The position numbers and the translations under genes were made by a program. This document shows, piece after piece, positions 7,625 to 15,356 of a stretch of 15,451 nucleotides of DNA (positions are counted from its first letter, which is position 1; every line of letters begins with the position of its first letter). Below the pieces are notes generated by a model. That model saw nothing but the letters and a program-made list of their open reading frames with translations. It ran no database searches and was not told the DNA's origin. The stretch spans positions 1 to 15,451 of the forward strand of contig USIN01000021.1 of assembly GCA_900554715.1 (NCBI GenBank), read 5' to 3'. The DNA comes from an uncultured Bacteroidales bacterium (GTDB lineage: Bacteria > Bacteroidota > Bacteroidia > Bacteroidales > Muribaculaceae).

Positions 7625-7654
7625 TTGCAAATTGTGAAAATAATTACTATATTG
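7625..7654 (+). promoter_or_regulatory. Possible promoter for the outer-membrane beta-barrel gene
   Basis: TTG (7625-7627) and TATATTG (7648-7654) are spaced by 20 bp, close to the Bacteroidetes -33/-7 layout, but the -7 match is imperfect. The start codon of the gene lies 68 bp downstream in an AT-rich leader without a Shine-Dalgarno sequence, which is normal for this phylum. Confidence 0.3.
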
Positions 7655-7721
7655 CGCGCCATTATCAATATTCCCGGTCTAAGCCTACACTAACATATTT
7701 ATTAATCAACTTTAATTAACC

Positions 7722-8351
7722 ATGAAAAATCTAATTAACATTTTGGCAATGATTGCCATAGTTCTAATTGGCGGTACGCAATATGTCAAGGCTCAGGATG
7801 GCGCTTTTGCTGTCGGTGTGGCCGGCGATATGTCGAGTGATTTATTGAAGGGCGATGAAAGTATTCAGGCTTACGGTGGAGTAGAGCTGTTCGCCAACTA
7901 TAAATATAAATTCTGCTCCCGATTTTTTATTTTGCCTGAAATAGCATTCGTTCAACGCTGGCACCGTAACAATCGTTTCGGTGGTGATATCATAGGCTCA
8001 TATTTGCATGGCAGAACTAGCGAGGAGATACGCTCAATCAGCACGGTCTTTGCTCTGCGACCGAACTTTGGCGTTAACATTGTTAAAAATATAAGTATTA
8101 CGACCGGTCCGGAAATGGACTGGGTATTCGCCCAAAGTCATAAGGATAAGGTTAGAGATGCAGAAGATTTTCCTCAAGGAATAATAGAGCGAAAAAATGA
8201 GAAAAAAGTGCAATGGGGCTGGAATATAGGTGCGCTTGCAGATATAAATAAAATACGACTCGGCGTCAACTATATGATACGCATCGGTAACATGATGGAT
8301 TATTCATCCAAACCGGGCGTGCTCCGCATCAGCGTCGGCTATCGATTCTGA
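7722..8351 (+). CDS. Small outer-membrane beta-barrel protein
   Basis: This 209-residue protein has a signal peptide (residues 1 to about 24; lysine near the start, hydrophobic core, YVKAQ end). The mature part alternates polar and hydrophobic residues in strands that often end in aromatic residues, and it closes with ISVGYRF, whose terminal phenylalanine is a typical outer-membrane insertion signal. It resembles the eight-to-ten-strand porin-like or OmpA-barrel families of Bacteroidetes; no periplasmic OmpA domain is present. Ligand or partner is unknown. The gene is markedly more AT-rich than both neighbouring blocks and ends just before a strong intrinsic terminator, so it is a single-gene unit. 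Repeats related to each other lie on both sides, suggesting separate acquisition. Confidence 0.85.
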   Translation: MKNLINILAMIAIVLIGGTQYVKAQDGAFAVGVAGDMSSDLLKGDESIQAYGGVELFANYKYKFCSRFFILPEIAFVQRWHRNNRFGGDIIGSYLHGRTSEEIRSISTVFALRPNFGVNIVKNISITTGPEMDWVFAQSHKDKVRDAEDFPQGIIERKNEKKVQWGWNIGALADINKIRLGVNYMIRIGNMMDYSSKPGVLRISVGYRF

Positions 8352-8373
8352 TTGCCGGCTTAATCGAATAGGT

Positions 8374-8416
8374 GTGAGTCCAACTTCTTGATATTTAGAA
8401 GTTGGACTCGCTTTTT
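8374..8416 (+). terminator. Intrinsic terminator of the beta-barrel gene
   Basis: A perfect 13-bp stem, GAGTCCAACTTCT (8376-8388) and AGAAGTTGGACTC (8397-8409), encloses an 8-nt loop and is followed by GC and a run of five T (8412-8416). It begins about 23 bp after the stop codon. Confidence 0.93.
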
Positions 8417-8428
8417 AATGCACAATTT

Positions 8429-8587
8429 AATCAATGCACAATGCACAATTATTAACATAACGCACAATCATGAACAGAAGAACTTAAGTTAATCAATTCA
8501 CATTGCACAATTATTAACATAACGCACAATCATGAACAGAAGAACATAAGGGCAGAAGAACAGAAGATTAAATCAATGCACAATGCA
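8429..8587. repeat. 62-bp tandem repeat, right array
   Basis: Unit 1 is 8429-8490 and unit 2 is 8491-8552. The first 60 bp of each agree at 57 positions. A third partial copy restarts at 8571 with the same first 17 bases. The units carry the same words (GCACAAT, AACGCACAATCATGAACA, GAACATAAG) as the array at 7167-7270, so the two arrays belong to one family. Confidence 0.85.
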
Positions 8588-8696
8588 TAATGCACAATTC
8601 ACAATTAATTGGGTTATCGGAGTTCTCGGAAGGGTAGGACTTGTCGGACGGGGTGGGCGATGATTGTGCATTATGCATTGTGAATTGTGCATTGAT
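8572..8696. repeat. Long imperfect palindrome
   Basis: The left arm 8572-8598 pairs with the right arm 8663-8696. An outer 13-bp perfect stem (8572-8584 with 8684-8696) adjoins an inner 16-bp perfect stem (8583-8598 with 8663-8678), separated by a 5-nt bulge on the right side. The arms are the AATGCACAAT-type repeat in opposite orientation. The loop of about 64 nt contains the 9-bp tandem repeat. Confidence 0.8.
8617..8652 (+). repeat. Four degenerate 9-bp tandem repeats
   Basis: Four consecutive 9-mers share the core TCGGA (TAGGA in the third): TCGGAGTTC, TCGGAAGGG, TAGGACTTG, TCGGACGGG. They sit in the loop of the long palindrome. Confidence 0.65.
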
Positions 8697-8865
8697 GCAG
8701 CCGGAGGCGGATGAGGTGGAGGGTGAGGCGACGGAGGCGGCGGAGGGCGCAATGGAAGCGGGTATCGGCGCGGTTGGTCTGAAAAAATTAACAGTATTTG
8801 TTAAAAAGACCGTGGAATTTGTTTCAAAAAGCACACAGTCACGTTATTTTTTTACAAAAAAACAA

Positions 8866-8894
8866 CTGTTATTAAAAAATATTATCTACTTTTG
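8866..8894 (+). promoter_or_regulatory. Promoter of the secreted-protein pair
   Basis: TACTTTTG at 8887-8894 is a perfect Bacteroidetes -7 box (TAnnTTTG). A weak -33 candidate (CTG, 8866-8868) lies 18 bp upstream in an A/T-rich tract. Transcription would begin at about 8900, giving a leader of roughly 60 nt before the ATG at 8964. Confidence 0.6.
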
Positions 8895-8963
8895 CGAAAT
8901 CGTATGTCTATACCCGATAATTCACACCAATAATAAACCAAAATAAACAAATCGCATATCCAG

Positions 8964-11147
8964 ATGAAATTTTTTACTCAGAAAACCTTTGCTATAGCCG
9001 TTGCTGTAGCAGCCGGAGTCATTGCCGCCGATGCGGCCAAAGGCGACCCGCGCGATTTTGATCTGACAAAATTGCGCTACCGGGTCGAGCCGACGGGTGT
9101 ATTCAGCGACAAGCGCTCGTCGGCAATCGCGGACGCAGCCCGAATTCTCTCAGACAATCAGAGAGACAAAATGACGCGAGCCGCGGCTTCAGACACACCC
9201 GAACCCGTCATGTCTCTCAGGGCCGCAAACAATCTCGGCGACATCGACGGTCCGGACGGAGAACGCTGGTATTACACGGCGTCATTTGTAAACAAGGAGA
9301 TTCCGCCGCACGACAACATCGCTTTCACAGACTACATTCTTCAGGAATACTCGTTTGACATCTATGACAACGACATGAAGTATGTCGGCACCATCAAGGA
9401 CAAGATGGACTACCGGGAGGACGAGGTGAGAGTGCCGATGTGCGAACTGACCCCCGTCGCCACACGCAATTTTTTCAATACCGACGACAAGCTCGAGTTT
9501 ATCGTGGGCCTGTCTGTCAATGCCGCACCGGGGTTCAACAACTACCGTTCGGTGGTCTACTCGCTTGACGGGACTAAAGACAGCGAGGGCTATGACGTGC
9601 CTGTATATGAAATCGACAAGCTTGTCGGCGATGTTGTCCAGGGGCAGCCCGTAAACGGCAAAGACAATTTCTATATCACTTTTATGAGCGACGTAGCGTC
9701 ATATTCCGATGAAGATTCGTTCTGGGATTATCTCTGCGCCCAACAAGCCCGGTTTGAGGTCTACGGCCGGGCACTGTCATCAGACGGCCCGCGCCGGCTG
9801 CTCGATGTGACAATACCGCTGATACAGCTGCAGGGCGACCAGGAAAACCATCCCTCGATCATATCGACAAACCATAACGGCGACACTTACTTCGCCATCT
9901 GCAGCTACGAACAGCCGTTCTACAACCGCTACGACGACCCGCTGACCGACGACATGTCTCAGCGCGAGGGCAACAATCTGATAATCGACATCTACAAAGC
10001 CACGGGTGACGGCATCGGTTTAAGTACAAGCTCAAAAATCCCTGTCGTGCGCGACCCGATGAACGACGGTGACGGCAATCCGACCTGTCTTTTCTCATAT
10101 TATTGTGTAGGCGGCCTGAGGTATCAACAAGACTTTCTGTTCGACGCTCCCGGGGCGGCTCCCGGCAAGCCCTGGTTTATCATCACGCGCTCGAATTATC
10201 AAATATCGACAGACAGCACCATAGACTCCTATTTCACCTATACGCACGAAGGCGAGCGGCGGAATACACTCTACGAGTATTCGCTCGCGACACTGGCGAT
10301 GGGCGATATCGACGGCTTCGAGCCCCAGCAGATGTTCATGGGCACGGGGCAGTGGGGCTATGAATTCAGCTTTGTAGACATCTATTCGGGCAAGACAGCC
10401 GCCACGATAGAGTGTGAATATTCATACGACCCCGATTCAGACGCCGAGACGTTGACGGCCAACATCGGCCGCACTCCGGCCGGCAAGTCATACAAATATG
10501 TGTGCGAGATGCGCTATCCTCTCGTTGACGACGACGAAAACAACATCATGCGCTTCATCTGGATCAACGCCGACGGCAGTTACGACCATATCGACAACGT
10601 CAACATGGGCAAAGGCGTAGCATACGCCCAGAGCTATATATCGACGCCGTCACTCGCGCCGCACGCCTACTCGGTCAGCGACACACCGACCTATATGATG
10701 CTTGTCAAACGCAGTCAGTCTGAGGAGGTCAAGGTCGAGGAACTGCTTGTAGCCCAGAAAATGACCACCGACAACCCCGAGGGCAAGACCCTCCTGAGTC
10801 TCGGGCCGGACAGCAATGGCGCTCTGGGCGGCATAGTGCCCGAATTCGGCGATAAATCGCGTATCATGGTATACCGTTATGACTCAACCGCCCGCACCTA
10901 TGCGCTCGACGTCTACAGTCTGCCTCTTGACGGCAACGGCGCAGGCACAGGCGACGCAATCGCTGACAGAGGCGGCAATTTCACCATCGACGGCTCCTTA
11001 CTCAAAGCCGACGGCCCTGTCACCATCTACACGGTCTCGGGAACTGTAGCCGCTCACGGTGACAGCCTGATTGACCTCAGGGGAATAACGCCCGGCATCT
11101 ATATCGTCGTCGCCAACGGCAAAGCAAACAAACTATTTATCAAATAA
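8964..11147 (+). CDS. Secreted hypothetical protein with Por-type C-terminal tail
   Basis: This 727-residue protein starts with a clear signal peptide (residues 1 to about 24, ending ADA before AKG). The body is rich in Asp, Tyr and Ser and looks beta-rich throughout; I do not recognise a catalytic family in it. The last 58 residues (670-727) resemble the type IX secretion (Por) type A tail: a strand pair around VTIYTVSGTV, the TPGIYIV turn motif, and a final KLFIK. Such tails direct export through T9SS and anchoring or release at the surface; the T9SS genes would have to be elsewhere. It is probably expressed from the promoter at 8866-8894 and is followed after 21 bp by another protein of the same secretion type, so the two likely form an operon. 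Confidence 0.85.
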   Translation: MKFFTQKTFAIAVAVAAGVIAADAAKGDPRDFDLTKLRYRVEPTGVFSDKRSSAIADAARILSDNQRDKMTRAAASDTPEPVMSLRAANNLGDIDGPDGERWYYTASFVNKEIPPHDNIAFTDYILQEYSFDIYDNDMKYVGTIKDKMDYREDEVRVPMCELTPVATRNFFNTDDKLEFIVGLSVNAAPGFNNYRSVVYSLDGTKDSEGYDVPVYEIDKLVGDVVQGQPVNGKDNFYITFMSDVASYSDEDSFWDYLCAQQARFEVYGRALSSDGPRRLLDVTIPLIQLQGDQENHPSIISTNHNGDTYFAICSYEQPFYNRYDDPLTDDMSQREGNNLIIDIYKATGDGIGLSTSSKIPVVRDPMNDGDGNPTCLFSYYCVGGLRYQQDFLFDAPGAAPGKPWFIITRSNYQISTDSTIDSYFTYTHEGERRNTLYEYSLATLAMGDIDGFEPQQMFMGTGQWGYEFSFVDIYSGKTAATIECEYSYDPDSDAETLTANIGRTPAGKSYKYVCEMRYPLVDDDENNIMRFIWINADGSYDHIDNVNMGKGVAYAQSYISTPSLAPHAYSVSDTPTYMMLVKRSQSEEVKVEELLVAQKMTTDNPEGKTLLSLGPDSNGALGGIVPEFGDKSRIMVYRYDSTARTYALDVYSLPLDGNGAGTGDAIADRGGNFTIDGSLLKADGPVTIYTVSGTVAAHGDSLIDLRGITPGIYIVVANGKANKLFIK

Positions 11148-11168
11148 CTATTCCACAATTTTATTAAA

Positions 11169-14100
11169 ATGAAAAAGCTTTATTCATTAAGCCTGCTGCT
11201 CACGATGCTGCTCGGCCTGGGCTTCAACGCCTCAGCCCTGTCGGTCACCTTCGAGTGGGAGACTCCGGGATCTGTAAAGATCCAGACGGGCGGACTGTCG
11301 GGTCCGTTCGCCGACCTCACCGCCGACCAGACGTCGTATACTTTCGAGACAAGCCAGTCGTTCGGCTCATGCTATATCTATGCAGCCGAAGGCTATATTC
11401 TGGGCGACATGGTTTCGACCGACGGCGCCAAGACATTCAAGCCGTTTCTGGCTTATGGAAAAGATGAGAAATGCGTAGGCGGCACGATGAATTCGTCGGT
11501 CAACGGCAAGACCTTCAAAGTCAAATGTGTCAAGCTCGAGCGCAACGACCAGTTCACTGTCGAAGTCGAGAACGGTCTTGACGCGATCAAAGCCCAGTTT
11601 GCCTCGGGTTATACGCTCGACCTCAAGGCCGGCTCGAACAGCTATATCTTCAACCCCGACATCGACGACCCGCTGACGGTCACACTCACCGGTGTGCAGT
11701 CGGCCTACAGCATCACGCTCAACGGCACCGCTGTCGAAAAGAACAAATATGGCTCATATTATGAAAACATCAACGTCCGGCCCAATGACAAGCTCTATAT
11801 CCGTGTCTATGAAAACGAGCCCAAGGACTGCAGCTTCACGCTGAAATACGGCGCAGGCATGGCGGGCTGTCTCTACAACATCCGCAACACCACGACCTCG
11901 ACCTTCATTTTCCCGGAGGACATCACCGACAACACAATCTCCGTCAAGGAAGGCTCGACCCTCTACGTCAACTTTGTCCCGGATGATTTCAACTACACCA
12001 AGTTTGTCTTCAACGGCGAAGACATCACGTCAAAGTTCTCTAACAACCGTCTGACACTAACCGTCACCGAAGAGACCAACACCCTCGAGATCGAAGGCAC
12101 GCCCAAAGTCTACGCCGACATCAACTTCACGGGCTATATCGTCAACCCCGAGGGCGTCGAGTTCTCGCTTACCTACGGAGGCGAGGCCATTGCAATCGGT
12201 GAAGGCGAGGCCATCAGCGCCGACATGAGCGCCGGCGGCGTCACGTTCCCGGCAGCGACGACGCGCATGTTCACCATACCTGTCAAGGAAAACATCGGCA
12301 AGATGTTCTTCGGCCCGAAAGAAGGCTACTATATCGCCGATGTGTTTACCGTCACTCCCGGCAGCACCACACCCGAGGCCCACGGCGGCAACTCGACAAT
12401 CAACGCCGAGTTTGACGGCACAACCTTCTATATGGTCGTCAAAAAACTTACTGCCGCCTATAGCGCCAATCTCAAAGTCATCGGCGACAACCACGCGATG
12501 ATGAAAGGCTACGCGCAGCTCTCGAACAACTGGAACAATCCGTCGGCTCCCAATTACAGCCTGTCGGCCGGCGAATCGACCATCAGCTTCATTCCAGGCT
12601 ACAACACGCCTCTGAGTGTCATGATCTCTGAAGAACTGACCTCGGCAGTATATCTCGACGGCGCCGCTGTCGCCCCGAAGGCAAACTCTGACGCCGGCAC
12701 CAACGACTATGCCTTCACCCCCTATTATCCCGCAAACGAGTCTGACGCAAAAGCGCTCTCGACAATCACAGTCTATGCCGACGGCACCAACGGCAATTCA
12801 GACCTCGCATCGGCAAGCCTGACCGAGAACGACGGTGTGACAGCCGGATTCTTCTACAGCCCCGTACGTCATGAGGCTGACAAAGCCGGCCAGAAGGTTC
12901 TCAAAGGCACTATCTTTATCGTCAAACCGTCGACAAGCGACTGCTACATATCATACAAAGGCCAGATTGTCCACGGCTATACCGCTGACGGAACGTATGT
13001 CAACGGTCTTGACGAAAACGGCGAGTATGTCATGACCGCGACGACCAATAACCGCAACAACGTCATCGCCGTCGGCAAGCAGAAATTCGTCGGCATCGAC
13101 GTCACTCCGGCCAACGGCGCCACAGTCAAGAAAATTTCTGAAATCACCGTCACGACTCCTTTCATGGAAGAGCTTGGCGACCACATGCTCAATATCGTCG
13201 ACTCAAAAATAGCCGACATCACCGTAAGCAAAGGCGATGTCATCGTTGCCAAGGGCGCTGAACTCGGCGAACCGGGTCAGGACGAGCAGGGCGGATTCAC
13301 GTTCCCCGTCATCTTCAACAATACGATAACCGAGGCAGGTGAATATACCATAACCGTTCCGGCCGGCGCATTTGTCGAAATGGCCTGGAGCGATGCCGAC
13401 GAGAGCTATATTCCGGTCGCCAACGGCTACAGCAGCGATCCCGCATCGGTTACCGTCACAGTCGACCCCGACCTGAAGTCACCGCTTGACGTGTACACGA
13501 TCGTACCTGCTTCGGGCTCGGCACTGAAGACCCTCGGACCTGTCAGAATCATATTCCCCGACTACACTCCCTACACGATGTTCGACAATATGGGCAGCGC
13601 CACTATCAGCAACGGCAAGATTACCCGTAACTGTCTGATCGGCTATGACTGGAACTATTTCGAGGCCCGCGCCATCACTGTCATACCTGTCGATGGAAAC
13701 GACGAAGAAATCGTCATCACCGAGAAAGGTACATGGACTCTCACCATCGCGGCCGGCGAGCTGACATGCGAGGGTGAATCGAATTCAGAAATCACCGCTG
13801 TCTTCAATATCGACCCCGAGAACCCCGTCTACCCGATAAGCCCCGCTCCCGGCTCTGTTGTCGGCGACCTCTCGAAGCTGACAATCACCTTCCCGACCGC
13901 CGGTGAGGCCGAATACAACAATATCGCCATCACTCTCGAGGGCGAAGGCTTCTCGACCTCGACCACTTTTGTCGACGGCGAGGAATACGGCACCGAGTAT
14001 CTCATCCAGTTTGCCGAGACTCCGTGTGTCGAAGGTGAGTATACCGTCAGCATCCCGGCAGGCGCGTTTACTGTCGACGGTGAGCCGAGCGAGACCGTCT

Positions 14101-15242
14101 CAGCCCGCTTCACCTTCAAGCCGGCATGGAAACTGACCCCGGCTCCCGACTCTAAAGTCGAATCACTCAACGAACTGACCCTCGAGTTCCCCGACGCCGA
14201 GAAAGTCGAGTTTATCGGCTCGTCAAGCTCGTTCATGCTCACCAACGGCAGCTCATACGCCGCTCCCGGCTTCGAATGCACAGCCGTTGAAGGCGCCGCC
14301 CATCCGACATTCATCCTGACCATTGCCGAAGGCGCGCAGCAACCGCCGCTCGGCTCTATCAGATTCACCATCGATGAAGGCACATTCTCGGTCGACGGTG
14401 TCAGCAACGACATGATAACCGTTTCGTACACAATCGAACACAGTGTCTCGACCGAGTGGACAGTCAGCCCCGAGAATACAATCGTCTACAATGAATACGG
14501 CATCAACTGGGCCTTCATCTTCGACGAGAGCACACGTGTCACCGTCAAGAATCAGACAGGCATCAAAGTCAACTATGACGGCGTCGACCTGGCCGCAGGC
14601 GACTTTGAAGTAATGCCCGAAAGCAACATGCTGCTCATGGCCATCTACAACACGTCACTTCTCAAGGAAGGCGCCCTTAAGGTGACCCTTGAAGCCGGCG
14701 CCCTGTCGCTCGGAGGCACCGACAGCCCCGCCATCGAATATACCTGGAACGTTGTCGCCCCGAAAGACTATACATATACAGTCACACCCTCGGGCGAGAC
14801 CACAGTCAACAATCTGTCGAAGATAACCTTAGCGTTCACCAACGCCGAGACCGCCGAGCTGTTCAACCGATACAGCATCTATCTGGCCGATAAGAAATAT
14901 ACTTATCGCGAGACTCCCGAAGTGACGGCAGTCGCAGGGGCCGAGGTTCCCACGTTTGAGCTGACATTCGCCAACGCACCTGTCAACGCCGGCACCTACG
15001 TCCTCACGATCAGATCAGACGCATTCACCCTCGACGGCGCCCAGGAATCGCCGGCAATCGAGGTTGTCTATGACTTCGACAAACAGAGCGGTGTCGCCGA
15101 CATCATCTTCAACGGTTCGGCCGAAGTCACTGTCGTGACCCTCGACGGCCGCGTGGTTATGGTCAACGCTCCGGCTGCCGCTGTCAAAGATCTCCCGGCA
15201 GGCATCTACATCATCAACGGTCAGAAGACACTGATAAAATAA
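11169..15242 (+). CDS. Large modular secreted protein with Ig-like repeats and Por-type tail
   Basis: This 1357-residue protein has a signal peptide (1-23, ending ASA). The N-terminal half contains at least two related beta modules, seen around residues 25-123 and 325-427: each has an EGY motif (74-76; 385-387) followed by a GG-containing loop and a V-K-K/C-x-x-KL-like strand. The C-terminal half holds about six modules of 98-128 residues, starting near residues 641, 773, 886, 987, 1097 and 1199. They typically open with a PxPGS-like turn and a leucine-containing LTxxF strand and close with a YTxxIPAGAF-like strand; this is typical of Ig-like or bacterial surface-repeat sandwiches. Residues 1305-1357 form a Por-type tail (VVTLDGRVV, LPAGIYI, final TLIK). 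A surface adhesin or glycan-binding scaffold is plausible; no enzyme motif is seen. Confidence 0.85.
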   Translation: MKKLYSLSLLLTMLLGLGFNASALSVTFEWETPGSVKIQTGGLSGPFADLTADQTSYTFETSQSFGSCYIYAAEGYILGDMVSTDGAKTFKPFLAYGKDEKCVGGTMNSSVNGKTFKVKCVKLERNDQFTVEVENGLDAIKAQFASGYTLDLKAGSNSYIFNPDIDDPLTVTLTGVQSAYSITLNGTAVEKNKYGSYYENINVRPNDKLYIRVYENEPKDCSFTLKYGAGMAGCLYNIRNTTTSTFIFPEDITDNTISVKEGSTLYVNFVPDDFNYTKFVFNGEDITSKFSNNRLTLTVTEETNTLEIEGTPKVYADINFTGYIVNPEGVEFSLTYGGEAIAIGEGEAISADMSAGGVTFPAATTRMFTIPVKENIGKMFFGPKEGYYIADVFTVTPGSTTPEAHGGNSTINAEFDGTTFYMVVKKLTAAYSANLKVIGDNHAMMKGYAQLSNNWNNPSAPNYSLSAGESTISFIPGYNTPLSVMISEELTSAVYLDGAAVAPKANSDAGTNDYAFTPYYPANESDAKALSTITVYADGTNGNSDLASASLTENDGVTAGFFYSPVRHEADKAGQKVLKGTIFIVKPSTSDCYISYKGQIVHGYTADGTYVNGLDENGEYVMTATTNNRNNVIAVGKQKFVGIDVTPANGATVKKISEITVTTPFMEELGDHMLNIVDSKIADITVSKGDVIVAKGAELGEPGQDEQGGFTFPVIFNNTITEAGEYTITVPAGAFVEMAWSDADESYIPVANGYSSDPASVTVTVDPDLKSPLDVYTIVPASGSALKTLGPVRIIFPDYTPYTMFDNMGSATISNGKITRNCLIGYDWNYFEARAITVIPVDGNDEEIVITEKGTWTLTIAAGELTCEGESNSEITAVFNIDPENPVYPISPAPGSVVGDLSKLTITFPTAGEAEYNNIAITLEGEGFSTSTTFVDGEEYGTEYLIQFAETPCVEGEYTVSIPAGAFTVDGEPSETVSARFTFKPAWKLTPAPDSKVESLNELTLEFPDAEKVEFIGSSSSFMLTNGSSYAAPGFECTAVEGAAHPTFILTIAEGAQQPPLGSIRFTIDEGTFSVDGVSNDMITVSYTIEHSVSTEWTVSPENTIVYNEYGINWAFIFDESTRVTVKNQTGIKVNYDGVDLAAGDFEVMPESNMLLMAIYNTSLLKEGALKVTLEAGALSLGGTDSPAIEYTWNVVAPKDYTYTVTPSGETTVNNLSKITLAFTNAETAELFNRYSIYLADKKYTYRETPEVTAVAGAEVPTFELTFANAPVNAGTYVLTIRSDAFTLDGAQESPAIEVVYDFDKQSGVADIIFNGSAEVTVVTLDGRVVMVNAPAAAVKDLPAGIYIINGQKTLIK

Positions 15243-15250
15243 GTTTGACT

Positions 15251-15338
15251 ACGGTCTGAAAAAAGGCTGAATCCGAAATGCCGGATGCTGTTTTATGGCA
15301 GCATCCGGCTGTTTCGGTCTATCTGACAGACCGTCTTT
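15251..15338 (+). terminator. Nested-hairpin terminator after the secreted-protein pair
   Basis: An inner perfect 11-bp stem GCCGGATGCTG (15280-15290) and CAGCATCCGGC (15299-15309) is extended by CCGAAA (15273-15278) with TTTCGG (15312-15317). An outer arm ACGGTCTG (15251-15258) pairs with CAGACCGT (15327-15334), followed by CTTTT. The inner part is a strong terminator-like fold just after the stop codon, although the T-run is short. Confidence 0.7.
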
Positions 15339-15356
15339 TCATCAAGAATATCAATC

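Larger units (their letters stand above)
7111..7721. other. Gene-free stretch with promoters, AT-rich repeats and hairpin elements
   Basis: No credible coding sequence lies here; the longest minus-strand frame (7474-7668) has no family features. In order the stretch holds the leftward promoter of the cvpA-suf train, AT-rich short tandem repeats (7167-7270), the second hairpin doublet (7305-7423), a related half-element hairpin TCGCC-tgcat-GGCGA (7510-7524), an AT-rich tract with repeated GTTTTTAG words (7558-7590), and a possible rightward promoter near 7625-7654. It separates divergent transcription units. Confidence 0.7.
8352..8963. other. Gene-free stretch rich in repeats, ending in a promoter
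   Basis: I support no gene here. Open frames at 8641-8946 (plus) and 8568-8834 (minus) are built largely from repeat sequence. In order the stretch holds the beta-barrel terminator, a 62-bp tandem repeat, a long imperfect palindrome with a 9-bp tandem repeat in its loop, a strongly purine-rich tract on the plus strand (8700-8759), an A/T-rich tract, and the promoter of the secreted-protein pair at 8866-8894. Confidence 0.7.

Noticed and set aside
7167..8587. CRISPR array
   Set aside because: The repeats are contiguous or nearly so, vary in unit length (14, 18 and 62 bp), have no unique spacers, and no cas genes are near.
8641..8946. 101-codon plus-strand frame, with an 88-codon minus-strand frame at 8568-8834
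   Set aside because: Both run through the palindrome arms and the purine-rich tract. Their ends are set by repeat sequence and no domain or signal is visible.
13829..14431. 200-codon minus-strand frame
   Set aside because: It is antisense within the repeat-bearing part of the 1357-residue protein, which is continuous through the region.
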